In this document: positions 34,180 through 42,560 of the stretch, piece after piece
How the letters are laid out: each line of letters starts with the position of its first letter
How positions within the stretch are numbered: position 1 is the first letter of the stretch
Assembly (NCBI RefSeq): GCF_003234445.2
Contig: NZ_CP126269.1
Location: forward strand, 2,852,001 to 2,916,000
Length of the DNA: 64,000 nucleotides
Source of the DNA: Curtobacterium sp. MCLR17_036
Lineage (GTDB): Bacteria > Actinomycetota > Actinomycetes > Actinomycetales > Microbacteriaceae
Direction: 5' to 3'
Program-made: the position numbers and the translations under genes
The notes under the pieces: generated by a model
Told to the model about the DNA's origin: nothing
Seen by the model: the letters and a program-made list of their open reading frames with translations, nothing else
Database searches by the model: none

Positions 34180-37100
34180 ATGTCTTCCTCGCCGCTCGTC
34201 ATCACCTACCCGCCGGAGCTGCCGGTCTCGCAGCGACGGGACGACATCGCGGCCGCCATCCGCGACAACCAGGTGGTCATCGTCGCCGGGGCCACCGGGT
34301 CCGGCAAGACGACCCAGCTGCCGAAGATCTGCCTCGAGCTCGGACGCGAGCACATCGGCCACACACAGCCCCGCCGGATCGCCGCACGCACCATCGCCGA
34401 GCGGGTGTCCGAGGAGCTCGGCGGCGAGCTGGGCGACCTCGTGGGCTACCAGGTGCGGTTCACCGACAAGGTGTCGTCGAACACCCGGGTGAAGCTGATG
34501 ACCGACGGCATCCTGCTCAACGAGATCCACTTCGACCGCGACCTGGAGCGCTACGACACGATCATCATCGACGAGGCCCACGAGCGCTCGCTGACGATCG
34601 ACTTCCTGCTCGGGTACCTGAAGCGCCTGCTCCCCCGCCGTCCTGACCTCAAGCTCATCATCACGAGTGCGACGATCGACCCGCAGTCCTTCTCGGAGCA
34701 CTTCGGCGGCGCCCCGATCATCGAGGTCTCCGGCCGCACCTACCCGGTCGAGGTCCGCTACCGGCCGCTCGTCGCCGAGGACCCGAAGGACGCCGACGGC
34801 TCCGGTGGCTCCGGTGGCTCCGACGACGAGGACGACCCCCGCACCGACGACAGCGGCGGCGGCCGGACGCCCGACGACCGCGACGTCATGCAGGGCATCA
34901 CGGACGCGCTCGACGAGCTGGATCGCGAGGCCCCCGGCGACGTCCTGGTGTTCCTGTCCGGCGAGAACGAGATCCGCGACGCGCAGGACGCCATCGAGGG
35001 CAAGCGCTACCCGGGCACCGAGGTCCTGCCGCTCTACGGCCGGCTGTCCGCCGCCGACCAGCACCGGGTGTTCGAGCGCCGCAGCACCCCGGGCGTCCGC
35101 CGTCGGGTCGTCCTGGCGACCAACGTGGCGGAGACGAGCCTGACGGTCCCCGGCATCAAGTACGTCGTCGACACCGGCACGGCCCGCATCTCGCGGTACT
35201 CGCCGCGGGCGAAGGTGCAGCGGCTGCCGATCGAGGCGATCAGCCAGGCGAGCGCGAACCAGCGGTCCGGGCGTGCCGGGCGCACGAGCGACGGCATCGC
35301 GATCCGGCTCTACTCCGAGGACGACTTCGGCCGCCGGCCCGAGTACACGGACCCGGAGATCCTCCGCACGAACCTCGCCGCGGTGATCCTGCAGATGATC
35401 TCCCTGGGCTTCGGCGACATCGAGTCGTTCCCCTTCCTGCAGCCGCCGGACTCCCGCGGTGTGAAGGACGGCCTCGACCTGCTCCGCGAGCTCCGCGCCG
35501 TCGACACCGACGGTCGGATCACGAAGTCCGGCCGGCAGCTGACACGTCTGCCGATCGACCCCCGGCTCGGACGGATGGTGCTCGAGGCCGGGCGCCAGGG
35601 GGTCGGCCGCGAGGTCATCGCGGTCGTCAGTGCCCTGAGCATCCAGGACCCGCGCGAGCGTCCCCTCGAGAAGCGTGCGCACGCCGACCAGCTGCACGCC
35701 CGCTTCGCCGACCCCACCAGCGACTTCCTCACGCTGCTCAACCTGTGGAACCACATCGAGGACAAGCAGGAGGAGCTCTCGTCGAGCGCCTTCCGCCGCC
35801 TGTGCAAGGCCGAGTTCCTCAACCACCTGCGCATCCGCGAGTGGCAGGACCTGTACCGGCAGCTCTCCCGCGCCGCGAAGCAGGTCGACGTCCGGGTCGG
35901 GCAGTCCCGCTCCGACGACGGCGATGCGGTGCACCGTTCGCTGTTGTCCGGCCTGCTCAGCCAGATCGGTCTGCGCGACCGTGAGAAGCGCGACTACCTC
36001 GGGTCCCGGAACACCCGCTTCGTGGTCTTCCCGGGCAGCGTGCTGGCGAAGAAGCAGCCGGACGCCGTGATGGCCGCCGAGCTCGTCGAGACCAGCCGGC
36101 TGTTCGCCCGCACCGTCGGTCGGATCGACCCCGCGTGGGTCGAGCCCCTCGCCGGCGACCTGCTGAAGCGCACGTACGGCGAACCCCACTGGGAGAAGAA
36201 GCAGGGCGCCGCGGTCGCGTACGAACGGGTGACGCTGTTCGGCGTCCCCATCGTGCAGCGTCGTCGGGTGCAGTACGCCCGCATCGACCCGGAGCACTCC
36301 CGCGAGCTCTTCATCCGGCACGCCCTGGTCGAGGGCGAGTGGGACTCCCAGCAGGCGTTCGACCGCGCCAACCGGAAGCTCCGCAAGGAACTCGAGCAGC
36401 TCGAGGAGCGCACCCGGCGCCGCGACATCCTGCTCGACGACGAGAACGTCTACGAGTTCTACGACGCCCGCGTCCCCGCCGACGTCGCGACCACCCGCGC
36501 CTTCGAGGGCTGGTGGCGTCAGGCGCGACGCGACCAGCCGGACCTGCTCACGATGCAGCGGTCCGACCTGCTCGACGAGGACGCCGCCGAGGCCGCGCAG
36601 GACCAGCAGGAGTACCCGACCCAGTGGCGGAGCGGCGACCAGCGGCTCGCCATCCGGTACCGCTTCGAGCCGGGAGCCCAGGACGACGGGGTCAGCGTCC
36701 AGGTGCCGCTCGCGCTGCTCCCCCGGATGCGCGAGGAGGGCTTCGACTGGCAGGTGCGCGGCCTGCGCAAGGAGCTCGTCACCGCGCTCATCAAGTCGCT
36801 GCCGAAGCAGATCCGCAAGAACGTCGTGCCCGCGGCGGACTGGGCCGAGAAGATCGTGGCCGAGCTGCCCGACGACGCCCCCACCGAGCCGACGGAGTCC
36901 TTCCGCGCCACCCTCGCCAAGGCCATCCAGCGGATGACCTACGTGCCGGTGTCCGAGTCGGACTTCGACCTGAGCCGGGTCCCCGCACACCTGCTGCCCA
37001 CGTGGGCGGTCGTCGACGAACGCGGCCGTCGGGTCGAGGCCGGCAAGGACCTGTCGGCACTGCAGACCAAGCTGAAGGACCGCACCCAGGAGAGCGTCGC

Positions 37101-38061
37101 CCGGGCGACGCAGGAACGTGGGCGGAACCGATCGGGAGGCCCGGCGCAGGTCGCCGACGCCACCGCCGGTCGGACGGTGGAGCGTTCCGGTCTCACCACG
37201 TGGCCGACGGACGACCTGCCGCAGACCCTCGACACGAAGCAGGCGGGCGGCGTGATCCGCGCCTACCCGGCGCTGGTGGAGGAGGGCTCGGGGCCGAAGG
37301 CGACGGTCGGCGTGCAGCTGCTCGCGACCCCGGCGGACCGCCAGGTCCGGATGCCCGCCGGGGTGCGGCGGCTCGTGATGCTCGCGGTGCCCTCGCCGGT
37401 GTCGTACATCCAGTCGCACCTGACCGCGCAGGAGAAGCTCGCGCTCGCCGCGAGCCCGTACCCGTCGACGGCGGCGCTGTTCGACGACGTGCTCGCGGCC
37501 GTGGTGGACGCCGGCATCCGTCGCGCGCACCCGGACGGCCTGGTGTTCACGAAGGCGGGGTTCGAGGCCGTCCGTGACGCCGTGTCCGCCACGGTCGTCG
37601 ACACGATGTTCGCGGCCGTCTCCGAGCTCGCCGCCGTGTTCGCCGCGCAGCGGTCCGCGGAGCGCGCGCTCAAGCAGGCGAACTCGATGTCGCTGCTCGG
37701 CGCCCTGACGGACATGCGCCAGCAGGTGGAACGCCTCGTGTACCCGGGCTTCGTCTCGGACGCGGGGCTCGACCGGCTCCGGCGGGTCCGGGTGTACCTG
37801 CAGGGCGTCGAGGCACGCGTCCAGAAGCTCCTGCAGAACCCCGGTCGCGACGCGACGTGGATGCGCGAGGTCACCGTCGCGACCGACCGGTACGTCGACG
37901 CCGGTGGGAGCTTCCCACCCGCCGTCGGAGCCCACCCGGAGCTCGTGCACGCCCGGTGGATGCTCGAGGAGTTCCGGCTGAGCCTGTTCGCGCAGGAGCT
38001 CGGCACCGCCGAGACGGTCTCGTTGCAGCGGATCACGAAGGCCCTGGCAGCGGCGCGCTGA
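34180..38061 (+). CDS. hrpA: ATP-dependent RNA helicase HrpA
   Basis: This 1293-residue DEAH-box helicase has motif I GATGSGKTT (residues 38-46), motif II DEAH (about 131-134), SATID (motif III), motif VI QRSGRAGR (about 362-369), then the helicase-associated domains and a long C-terminal HrpA region (DUF3418). An acidic Gly/Ser/Asp-rich insert lies at about 205-235. HrpA resolves stalled or colliding ribosomes in bacteria. TATCCT at 34165-34170 lies 9 bases before ATG 34180; an in-frame ATG at 34174 is too close to that box. It follows the DUF255 gene after only 18 bases but seems to have its own promoter. Confidence 0.93.
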   Translation: MSSSPLVITYPPELPVSQRRDDIAAAIRDNQVVIVAGATGSGKTTQLPKICLELGREHIGHTQPRRIAARTIAERVSEELGGELGDLVGYQVRFTDKVSSNTRVKLMTDGILLNEIHFDRDLERYDTIIIDEAHERSLTIDFLLGYLKRLLPRRPDLKLIITSATIDPQSFSEHFGGAPIIEVSGRTYPVEVRYRPLVAEDPKDADGSGGSGGSDDEDDPRTDDSGGGRTPDDRDVMQGITDALDELDREAPGDVLVFLSGENEIRDAQDAIEGKRYPGTEVLPLYGRLSAADQHRVFERRSTPGVRRRVVLATNVAETSLTVPGIKYVVDTGTARISRYSPRAKVQRLPIEAISQASANQRSGRAGRTSDGIAIRLYSEDDFGRRPEYTDPEILRTNLAAVILQMISLGFGDIESFPFLQPPDSRGVKDGLDLLRELRAVDTDGRITKSGRQLTRLPIDPRLGRMVLEAGRQGVGREVIAVVSALSIQDPRERPLEKRAHADQLHARFADPTSDFLTLLNLWNHIEDKQEELSSSAFRRLCKAEFLNHLRIREWQDLYRQLSRAAKQVDVRVGQSRSDDGDAVHRSLLSGLLSQIGLRDREKRDYLGSRNTRFVVFPGSVLAKKQPDAVMAAELVETSRLFARTVGRIDPAWVEPLAGDLLKRTYGEPHWEKKQGAAVAYERVTLFGVPIVQRRRVQYARIDPEHSRELFIRHALVEGEWDSQQAFDRANRKLRKELEQLEERTRRRDILLDDENVYEFYDARVPADVATTRAFEGWWRQARRDQPDLLTMQRSDLLDEDAAEAAQDQQEYPTQWRSGDQRLAIRYRFEPGAQDDGVSVQVPLALLPRMREEGFDWQVRGLRKELVTALIKSLPKQIRKNVVPAADWAEKIVAELPDDAPTEPTESFRATLAKAIQRMTYVPVSESDFDLSRVPAHLLPTWAVVDERGRRVEAGKDLSALQTKLKDRTQESVARATQERGRNRSGGPAQVADATAGRTVERSGLTTWPTDDLPQTLDTKQAGGVIRAYPALVEEGSGPKATVGVQLLATPADRQVRMPAGVRRLVMLAVPSPVSYIQSHLTAQEKLALAASPYPSTAALFDDVLAAVVDAGIRRAHPDGLVFTKAGFEAVRDAVSATVVDTMFAAVSELAAVFAAQRSAERALKQANSMSLLGALTDMRQQVERLVYPGFVSDAGLDRLRRVRVYLQGVEARVQKLLQNPGRDATWMREVTVATDRYVDAGGSFPPAVGAHPELVHARWMLEEFRLSLFAQELGTAETVSLQRITKALAAAR

Positions 38062-38080
38062 CGAGGCTAGCGTGTCGGCC

Positions 38081-38449
38081 ATGATCGGCACACTCGACGT
38101 CGTCGTCCTGGACTGCTCCGACACCCGCGCCCTCGCCCGCTTCTACGCCGAGCTGCTCGGCGGGGAGATCGTCGAGTTCGAGGAGGACTGGGCAGAGGTC
38201 GCGCTCCCCTTCACCGACCACCGTCCGATCCTCGCGTTCCAACGGGTCGACGAGTACCGCGCGCCCGAGTGGCCGGGCCAGGCGGTCCCGCAGCAGAGCC
38301 ACCTCGACGTGAAGGTCGACGACCTCGACGCGGGCGAGACCGCGGTCCTGGCGATCGGGGCGACGGCGACGGGCTCCGGGACGGCGACGTTCCGGGTGTA
38401 CCTCGACCCGGCCGGTCACCCGTTCTGCCTCGTGCACCCGACGGACTGA
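38081..38449 (+). CDS. VOC-family (glyoxalase/bleomycin-resistance-like) protein
   Basis: This 122-residue protein has the paired beta-alpha-beta-beta-beta modules of the vicinal-oxygen-chelate fold: DVVVLDCSDTRALARFYAELLGG at the start and the closing VYLDPAGHPFCLVHP. It is of the Glyoxalase_6 type seen widely in actinobacteria. Function is unknown. TAGCGT ends 7 bases before the ATG, a leaderless pattern; the GTG at 38072 overlaps that box. Confidence 0.85.
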   Translation: MIGTLDVVVLDCSDTRALARFYAELLGGEIVEFEEDWAEVALPFTDHRPILAFQRVDEYRAPEWPGQAVPQQSHLDVKVDDLDAGETAVLAIGATATGSGTATFRVYLDPAGHPFCLVHPTD

Positions 38450-38482
38450 GCGGCTGCGGCACCGGGCGGCCATGCTGGTCCG

Positions 38483-39151
38483 ATGACCCCGTCCGACGCA
38501 CACCTCGAACCGATCGACACGGACCGCTGGGCCCGGCGTGAGCACTTCGAGCACTACCGGCGGCGCGTGCCCTGCTCGTACGAGATGACGGTCGATCTCG
38601 ACGCCACCCGGTTCGTCGAGGCGGTCCGTCGTGCCGGTGTGCGGACCTACCCCGCGCAGCTCTGGGCGATCAGCACCGTCGTGAACCGGCACCCGGAGTT
38701 CCGGATGCAGCTCCTGCCGGACGGGTCCCCCGCGGTGTGGGACGTGGTCCACCCGGAGTTCACCGTGTTCCACCCGGAGCCCGAGACGTTCTCGGGGTTG
38801 GTGGTCCGCCACGACGCCGACTTCCGCCGGTTCCACGACGACGCCGTCGCGACCATCGCCGAGCACCGGCACGACACCCGCATGTTCCCGCAGCAGGACC
38901 GCCCGCGGAACGTGTTCGACGTGTCGAGCCTGCCCTGGACGGCGTTCACCGGCTTCGCCCTGCACATCGCCGACGGGTGGGACCACCTGCTGCCGATCAT
39001 CACGCTCGGTCGGTACCGCACCGTCGACGACCGGGTCCTGCTGCCGATGGCCCTGCAGGTCAACCACGCCGCCGCCGACGGCTTCCACGCGGCCCGTCTC
39101 GTGCGCGAGGTCGAGGAACTCCTCGGGGAGCCGGGCTGGATCGCCCCCTGA
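38483..39151 (+). CDS. Chloramphenicol acetyltransferase-like protein (CatA family)
   Basis: This 222-residue protein matches type A chloramphenicol acetyltransferases: WARREHFEHYRRRVPCSYEMT at the N-terminus, FHPEPETFSGL, FDVSSLPWTAFTGF and the catalytic HxxxDG motif as NHAAADGFH near the C-terminus, in which the histidine acts as the base. The usual first His of HHxxxDG is Asn. Chromosomal members of this family do not always confer resistance, so activity on chloramphenicol is uncertain. CATGCT lies 6 bases before the ATG. A small hairpin (39143-39160) spans its stop codon. Confidence 0.85.
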   Translation: MTPSDAHLEPIDTDRWARREHFEHYRRRVPCSYEMTVDLDATRFVEAVRRAGVRTYPAQLWAISTVVNRHPEFRMQLLPDGSPAVWDVVHPEFTVFHPEPETFSGLVVRHDADFRRFHDDAVATIAEHRHDTRMFPQQDRPRNVFDVSSLPWTAFTGFALHIADGWDHLLPIITLGRYRTVDDRVLLPMALQVNHAAADGFHAARLVREVEELLGEPGWIAP

Positions 39152-39160
39152 TCCGGGGGC
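39143..39160 (+). terminator. Small hairpin at the stop codon
   Basis: GCCCCC-TGATCC-GGGGGC forms a perfect 6-bp stem whose loop contains the TGA stop of the acetyltransferase gene. A weak terminator is possible. Confidence 0.35.
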
Positions 39161-39263
39161 ACGACCGGCCCCGGACACCCCTCGGCCGAGGGATGCACGG
39201 ACCTGTCTGCCCGCGCTCTGGGGGACACGGCGTGGCCTGAGCGTGCCTACAGTCGCGTGCAGG

Positions 39264-39307
39264 ACTGAATACCACTCAGTACGCAGCGCCCATCCCCGGG
39301 GGCGCTG
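39264..39307 (+). promoter_or_regulatory. Structured leader before the SipW-like operon
   Basis: Between a TACAGT box (39247-39252) and the ATG at 39382 lie two inverted repeats: ACTGA-N7-TCAGT (39264-39280) and CAGCGCCC-N8-GGGCGCTG (39284-39307). The leader would be about 125 bases, far longer than for other genes here, so post-transcriptional or operator control is plausible. Confidence 0.4.
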
Positions 39308-39381
39308 CTCCGTGCGCCGGCCAGTGGGTGGCGCGCGGTGCCCCTGACCCGACCCGGGCCTCTCGGAGGTACAGCACAGCC

Positions 39382-40002
39382 ATGTCCAAGCACGTCGTCG
39401 CGACCACCGCTGGTCGCAAGCGGTTCAGCCCGCTCGTCATCGGCGCGGGGATCGCAGCTGCCATCGCCCTGTCCATGTCCTTCTCGGGCACCCTCTCGGC
39501 GTACACCGCGAGCTTCCTGCACCCGAACAACACCGTCTCGACCGCGTCGATCGACGTCGCCGAGACGAACGAGGCCGGGTCGAGCACCACCTGCACCACC
39601 GATGCCTCCGGTTCCGCCACGTGCTCGACGCCCAACCTGTACAGCGGGCAGACCCTGCGCCCCGGCGACAGCAAGACCACGAACGTGACCTTCAAGAACA
39701 GCGGCAAGGCGGAGCCGAAGCAGATGACGCTGACCGGCGGCTCCTGCGCCACCACCCCGTCGGGGAACAGCGTCGACCTGTGCCAGAAGGTGATCGTGAC
39801 CATGAAGTGGTTGGACGCCGACGTGCTGCCCGACGCGACGACCCCGGCGAGCCTCGCCGGTACGTCGACCACCATCCCGTACCCGCTGCAGCCGTCCGAG
39901 GTGCGGACCGCGAAGATCACCGTCACACTGCCGGCGAACTCGGCCAACAACACCGCCGGCCTCTCGCTCTCCCAGCCCCTCACCTGGACCTTCACCGCCT
40001 GA
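39382..40002 (+). CDS. Secreted protein with SipW-type signal peptide (TasA/CalY-like)
   Basis: This 206-residue protein has a basic N-terminus, a hydrophobic helix (about residues 17-37) and then SAYTASFLHPNNTVSTAS, the type of N-terminus processed by SipW-like signal peptidases. The mature part is a Thr/Ser-rich beta protein with paired cysteines (Cys at TTCTTD, TCSTP, GSCATT and DLCQK). It resembles the alternate-signal-peptide family that includes fibre-forming TasA and CalY. The adjacent SipW-like peptidase gene supports this. ATG at 39382 follows GGAGGT by 12 bases. Assembly into surface fibres is inferred. Confidence 0.75.
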   Translation: MSKHVVATTAGRKRFSPLVIGAGIAAAIALSMSFSGTLSAYTASFLHPNNTVSTASIDVAETNEAGSSTTCTTDASGSATCSTPNLYSGQTLRPGDSKTTNVTFKNSGKAEPKQMTLTGGSCATTPSGNSVDLCQKVIVTMKWLDADVLPDATTPASLAGTSTTIPYPLQPSEVRTAKITVTLPANSANNTAGLSLSQPLTWTFTA

Positions 40003-40044
40003 GCGGGACGGTCGGCGACCGGCGTCGTCGATCCCTGACAGCCG

Positions 40045-40983
40045 ATGAGCACGAGCAGCCTCCAGAGCCCCGGGACCGTCGTCGTCGACGGCCCCGGGGT
40101 CGCCGTGCTGCCCGCGCGCGGTCGTCGCCGTGGGCGGGGCACCGGCGTCTCGGTCCGGGTCGGGGTGGTCCTGCTGCTCGTCGCGCTCGTGGTGGGCGCC
40201 CTGACGATCGCAGCCCTGTCGGGTGTGCGGGTGTTCGACGTCCGCACGCCGTCGATGGGCACCGCGGCGCCCGTCGGCAGCCTCGTCGTCACCCGGCCGG
40301 CGACGGCGGGCGACCTCGCGGTGGGCGAGGTCATCACCTTCCGTCCGGGAGCGGGCGGCGACCGGTACACGCACCGGATCGACGCGTCGGGGCCGTCGGG
40401 CATCCGGACCAAGGGCGACGTGAACGGCTCGCCCGACGCCTGGCTCCTCGACCCCTCCGACACCGTCGGCCGGGTCGTCGCCGTCCTGCCGGTCGTCGGG
40501 TGGGCGGGCCGTGCGCTCCCCTGGATCGTCGCCGCGGTGGCCCTCGTGTGGTTCGCCACCGGTTTCCTCGCCCCGGGCGACCTCCGGTCGGCGCTGCGGC
40601 TGTTCGGTGCCGCGCTGTCGGTCGCGGTGGTGGGCGCGGTCCTGCGGCCGTTCGTGGCGCTCCAGCTGCTCGGCACCTCGGCCGACGCGGGCGACGGCGT
40701 CGCACGGGTCGTGTCGACGGGTGTGCTCCCGATCCGTGTAACGGTCACCGACGGCGGGTCCGCACACCTGCTGAGCGGCGGGACCGCCGAGCTCGCCGTG
40801 CCGGGCGACACGGACGGCGTCTTCCACGTCGCGTCGCGGCTCGACCTGTCCGTGACCGGGTGGGCCGTCCTCGGGCTCGTCTGCGCCGTCCCGGTCGTCG
40901 TCGCGTTCGTCGTCGGCCGGACGACCGCGCCGCTGGTCGACGCCGGCGCGTCCGCCGCCCCGGCCGCGGAGGACGCACGGTGA
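40045..40983 (+). CDS. SipW/Sec11-like (ER-type) signal peptidase I
   Basis: This 312-residue S26 peptidase has an N-terminal membrane helix (about 37-60), the catalytic serine in RTPSMG (Ser70) and, in place of the bacterial lysine, a histidine in DRYTHRI (His110). TKGDVNGSPD (about 122-131) is the third conserved box with the catalytic-site aspartates. The Ser-His type defines the SipW/archaeal/ER branch. C-terminal to the protease, further hydrophobic segments lie near 155-175, 185-210 and 270-290. It is flanked by two proteins with matching signal regions and overlaps the second by 4 bases (GTGA), so these are its likely substrates. Confidence 0.88.
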   Translation: MSTSSLQSPGTVVVDGPGVAVLPARGRRRGRGTGVSVRVGVVLLLVALVVGALTIAALSGVRVFDVRTPSMGTAAPVGSLVVTRPATAGDLAVGEVITFRPGAGGDRYTHRIDASGPSGIRTKGDVNGSPDAWLLDPSDTVGRVVAVLPVVGWAGRALPWIVAAVALVWFATGFLAPGDLRSALRLFGAALSVAVVGAVLRPFVALQLLGTSADAGDGVARVVSTGVLPIRVTVTDGGSAHLLSGGTAELAVPGDTDGVFHVASRLDLSVTGWAVLGLVCAVPVVVAFVVGRTTAPLVDAGASAAPAAEDAR

Positions 40984-42314
40984 GCGCGACGGTCCCGCGA
41001 CCCGCGGGGACGCGGCGTCCGTGGCGGTCCCTGGTCGTGGCCCTGATCGCTGTCGGGGTCGTCGTCGCCGGTCTGTTCCCGACCACCGACGGTGCCTACA
41101 CGGCGACCTTCGCGCACCCGACGAACTCCGTGGCGAGCGCGTCGAGCTACAACCGCACCACGTTCCCGTACCGCGACTCGTTCGCCGGCGGCCAGGCCGG
41201 TTGGACCACCTACAACGGCTGCTGGGCGACCACGACGACCTTCGGGTACGGCAAGTTCATCGAGTCCTGCGGCGGCACCGACGGCCCGAAGGCCGTGACG
41301 GGCAACCCGGAGTGGACGGACTACACGATGCAGGGCGACGTGCAGGTGAACGAGGGCAACCAGGCCGGTCTGCTCGTCCGGGTGACGTCGCCCGCTGCCG
41401 GCACCGACGCGATGAACGCGTACTACGCCGCGATCGACCTGTCGACGAACGCACTGTTCATCGGTCGGATGCGCAACGGCAGCTACTCGCCGTCGCTGGC
41501 GCGCACCACGATCCCCGGCGACCTGCGGCGCGGGCAGTTCTACCACCTGGTCGTCCAGGCGTCCGGGTGCACGATCATGGCCTGGCAGACCACCGTCGGC
41601 GCGAACGACTGGACCCGCGCCACCTACACGGACTCCTCGGACACGTGCCTGACCGCCGGTGCGATCGGCTTGCGGAACCAGGACAGCAAGGCGGGCTACC
41701 GGTTCGTGACCGCGACCCAGGGGGCTCCGAAGCCGTCGGTGACCCCCTCCCCGTACAACTCGACCTTCGCGACCGCCTCGTTCAACGACGGTTCGGCGGC
41801 CGCGACGTACGGCGGCTCGTGGACCTTCGACCAGCAGCAGGAGACGATCCTCGACACCGCCGACCAGAACGTCGGCGACAAGCAGGTGCTGAACCGCTCG
41901 TGGGGCGACATGACGCTGACCGGCGACGTGCGCCTGATGCGGGAACCGACCGCCGCCACCGACGCCGGGTTCATCACGCGGGTGAACGACGCCGGAGCGG
42001 GCACGGACGCGTTCCGCGGGTTCTCCGCCGGCATCAGCGGCACGAGCCTCGTCGTCGGGCAGCACGACGCCGGTCGCTGGGTGCCCGGGGCGTCGACGGC
42101 CCTGCCCCGTCCGGCCCGGCTCGGCGAGTGGTGGCACGTGACGGTGGCGGTCGTCGGCTGCGTGGTCACCGCCACCGCATCGCCGTCGGCCGGTGGCACC
42201 GTCGTGCAGGCGAGCGCCGACTTCGGCTCCTGCAGCACGACGAGCGGCGCGGTCGGCGTCCGCGAGCACGCCGTCGAGGCGCAGTGGCGCAACCTGGCGG
42301 TCACCCCGCGCTGA
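40980..42314 (+). CDS. Secreted protein with SipW-type signal and two LamG-like domains
   Basis: This 444-residue protein begins with a basic segment, a hydrophobic helix (about 16-32) and DGAYTATFAHPTNSVASAS, nearly the same motif as in the first gene of this operon. The mature part has two related domains (about 55-245 and 260-444) with the strand pattern of LamG/concanavalin-like or DUF1080 folds: FAGGQAGWTTYNGCW and FNDGSAAATYGGSW open them, and GDVQVNEGNQAGLLVRV and GDVRLMREPTAATDAGFITRV lie at matching points. It probably binds sugars or forms part of a surface structure. GTG at 40980 overlaps the signal peptidase stop. Confidence 0.75.
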   Translation: MSATVPRPAGTRRPWRSLVVALIAVGVVVAGLFPTTDGAYTATFAHPTNSVASASSYNRTTFPYRDSFAGGQAGWTTYNGCWATTTTFGYGKFIESCGGTDGPKAVTGNPEWTDYTMQGDVQVNEGNQAGLLVRVTSPAAGTDAMNAYYAAIDLSTNALFIGRMRNGSYSPSLARTTIPGDLRRGQFYHLVVQASGCTIMAWQTTVGANDWTRATYTDSSDTCLTAGAIGLRNQDSKAGYRFVTATQGAPKPSVTPSPYNSTFATASFNDGSAAATYGGSWTFDQQQETILDTADQNVGDKQVLNRSWGDMTLTGDVRLMREPTAATDAGFITRVNDAGAGTDAFRGFSAGISGTSLVVGQHDAGRWVPGASTALPRPARLGEWWHVTVAVVGCVVTATASPSAGGTVVQASADFGSCSTTSGAVGVREHAVEAQWRNLAVTPR

Positions 42315-42349
42315 CGCGCTCGCCCGCCGCTGACGCGCTCGCCCGCCGC
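42312..42349. repeat. Tandem 19-base repeats after the LamG-like gene
   Basis: Two exact copies of TGACGCGCTCGCCCGCCGC follow one another, with a third partial copy degenerating into CCCG repeats up to about 42385. The TGA of the first unit is the stop codon of the preceding gene. Confidence 0.7.
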
Positions 42350-42426
42350 CGACGCGCTCGCCCGCCCGCCCGCCCGCCGCTGACGCTCCTGGGCCCGCAC
42401 CGCAGCGTCGGGTGGTGACCGGCAGA

Positions 42427-42470
42427 CGGACGGGAGGCACGTGACCGGCCCGCCCCGTGCCTCCCGACCG
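42427..42470. repeat. 44-bp palindrome, family F1, copy d
   Basis: Arms CGGACGGGAGGCACGTG and CCCCGTGCCTCCCGACCG; the outer arms pair well and the centre is degenerate. It lies between convergent genes, 10 bases before repeat F2b. Confidence 0.8.
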
Positions 42471-42480
42471 GAAGCAGGTC

Positions 42481-42531
42481 GCGAAAGCGACAGTCTGCCG
42501 CCGACGATCCACAGGAATCTGTCGCTTTCGC
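42481..42531. repeat. Inverted repeat, family F2, copy b
   Basis: The first 25 bases, starting GCGAAAGCGACAGTCTG, are identical to copy a at 10581. The right arm (42511-42531) matches only in its outer 13 bases, so the inner stem has decayed. Confidence 0.75.
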
Positions 42532-42560
42532 AGAAAGGATCCACGGCCGCCCGTGCTCGG

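Noticed and set aside
33646..38124. A leftward open frame of 1492 codons opposite the DUF255 and hrpA genes
   Set aside because: It is low in conserved motifs, rich in Arg/Gly/Asp/Val in the manner of antisense frames in GC-rich DNA, and lies opposite two clear genes.
42315..42560. A small RNA gene in the repeat-rich gap
   Set aside because: The gap is explained by tandem 19-base units plus F1d and F2b; no promoter is apparent.
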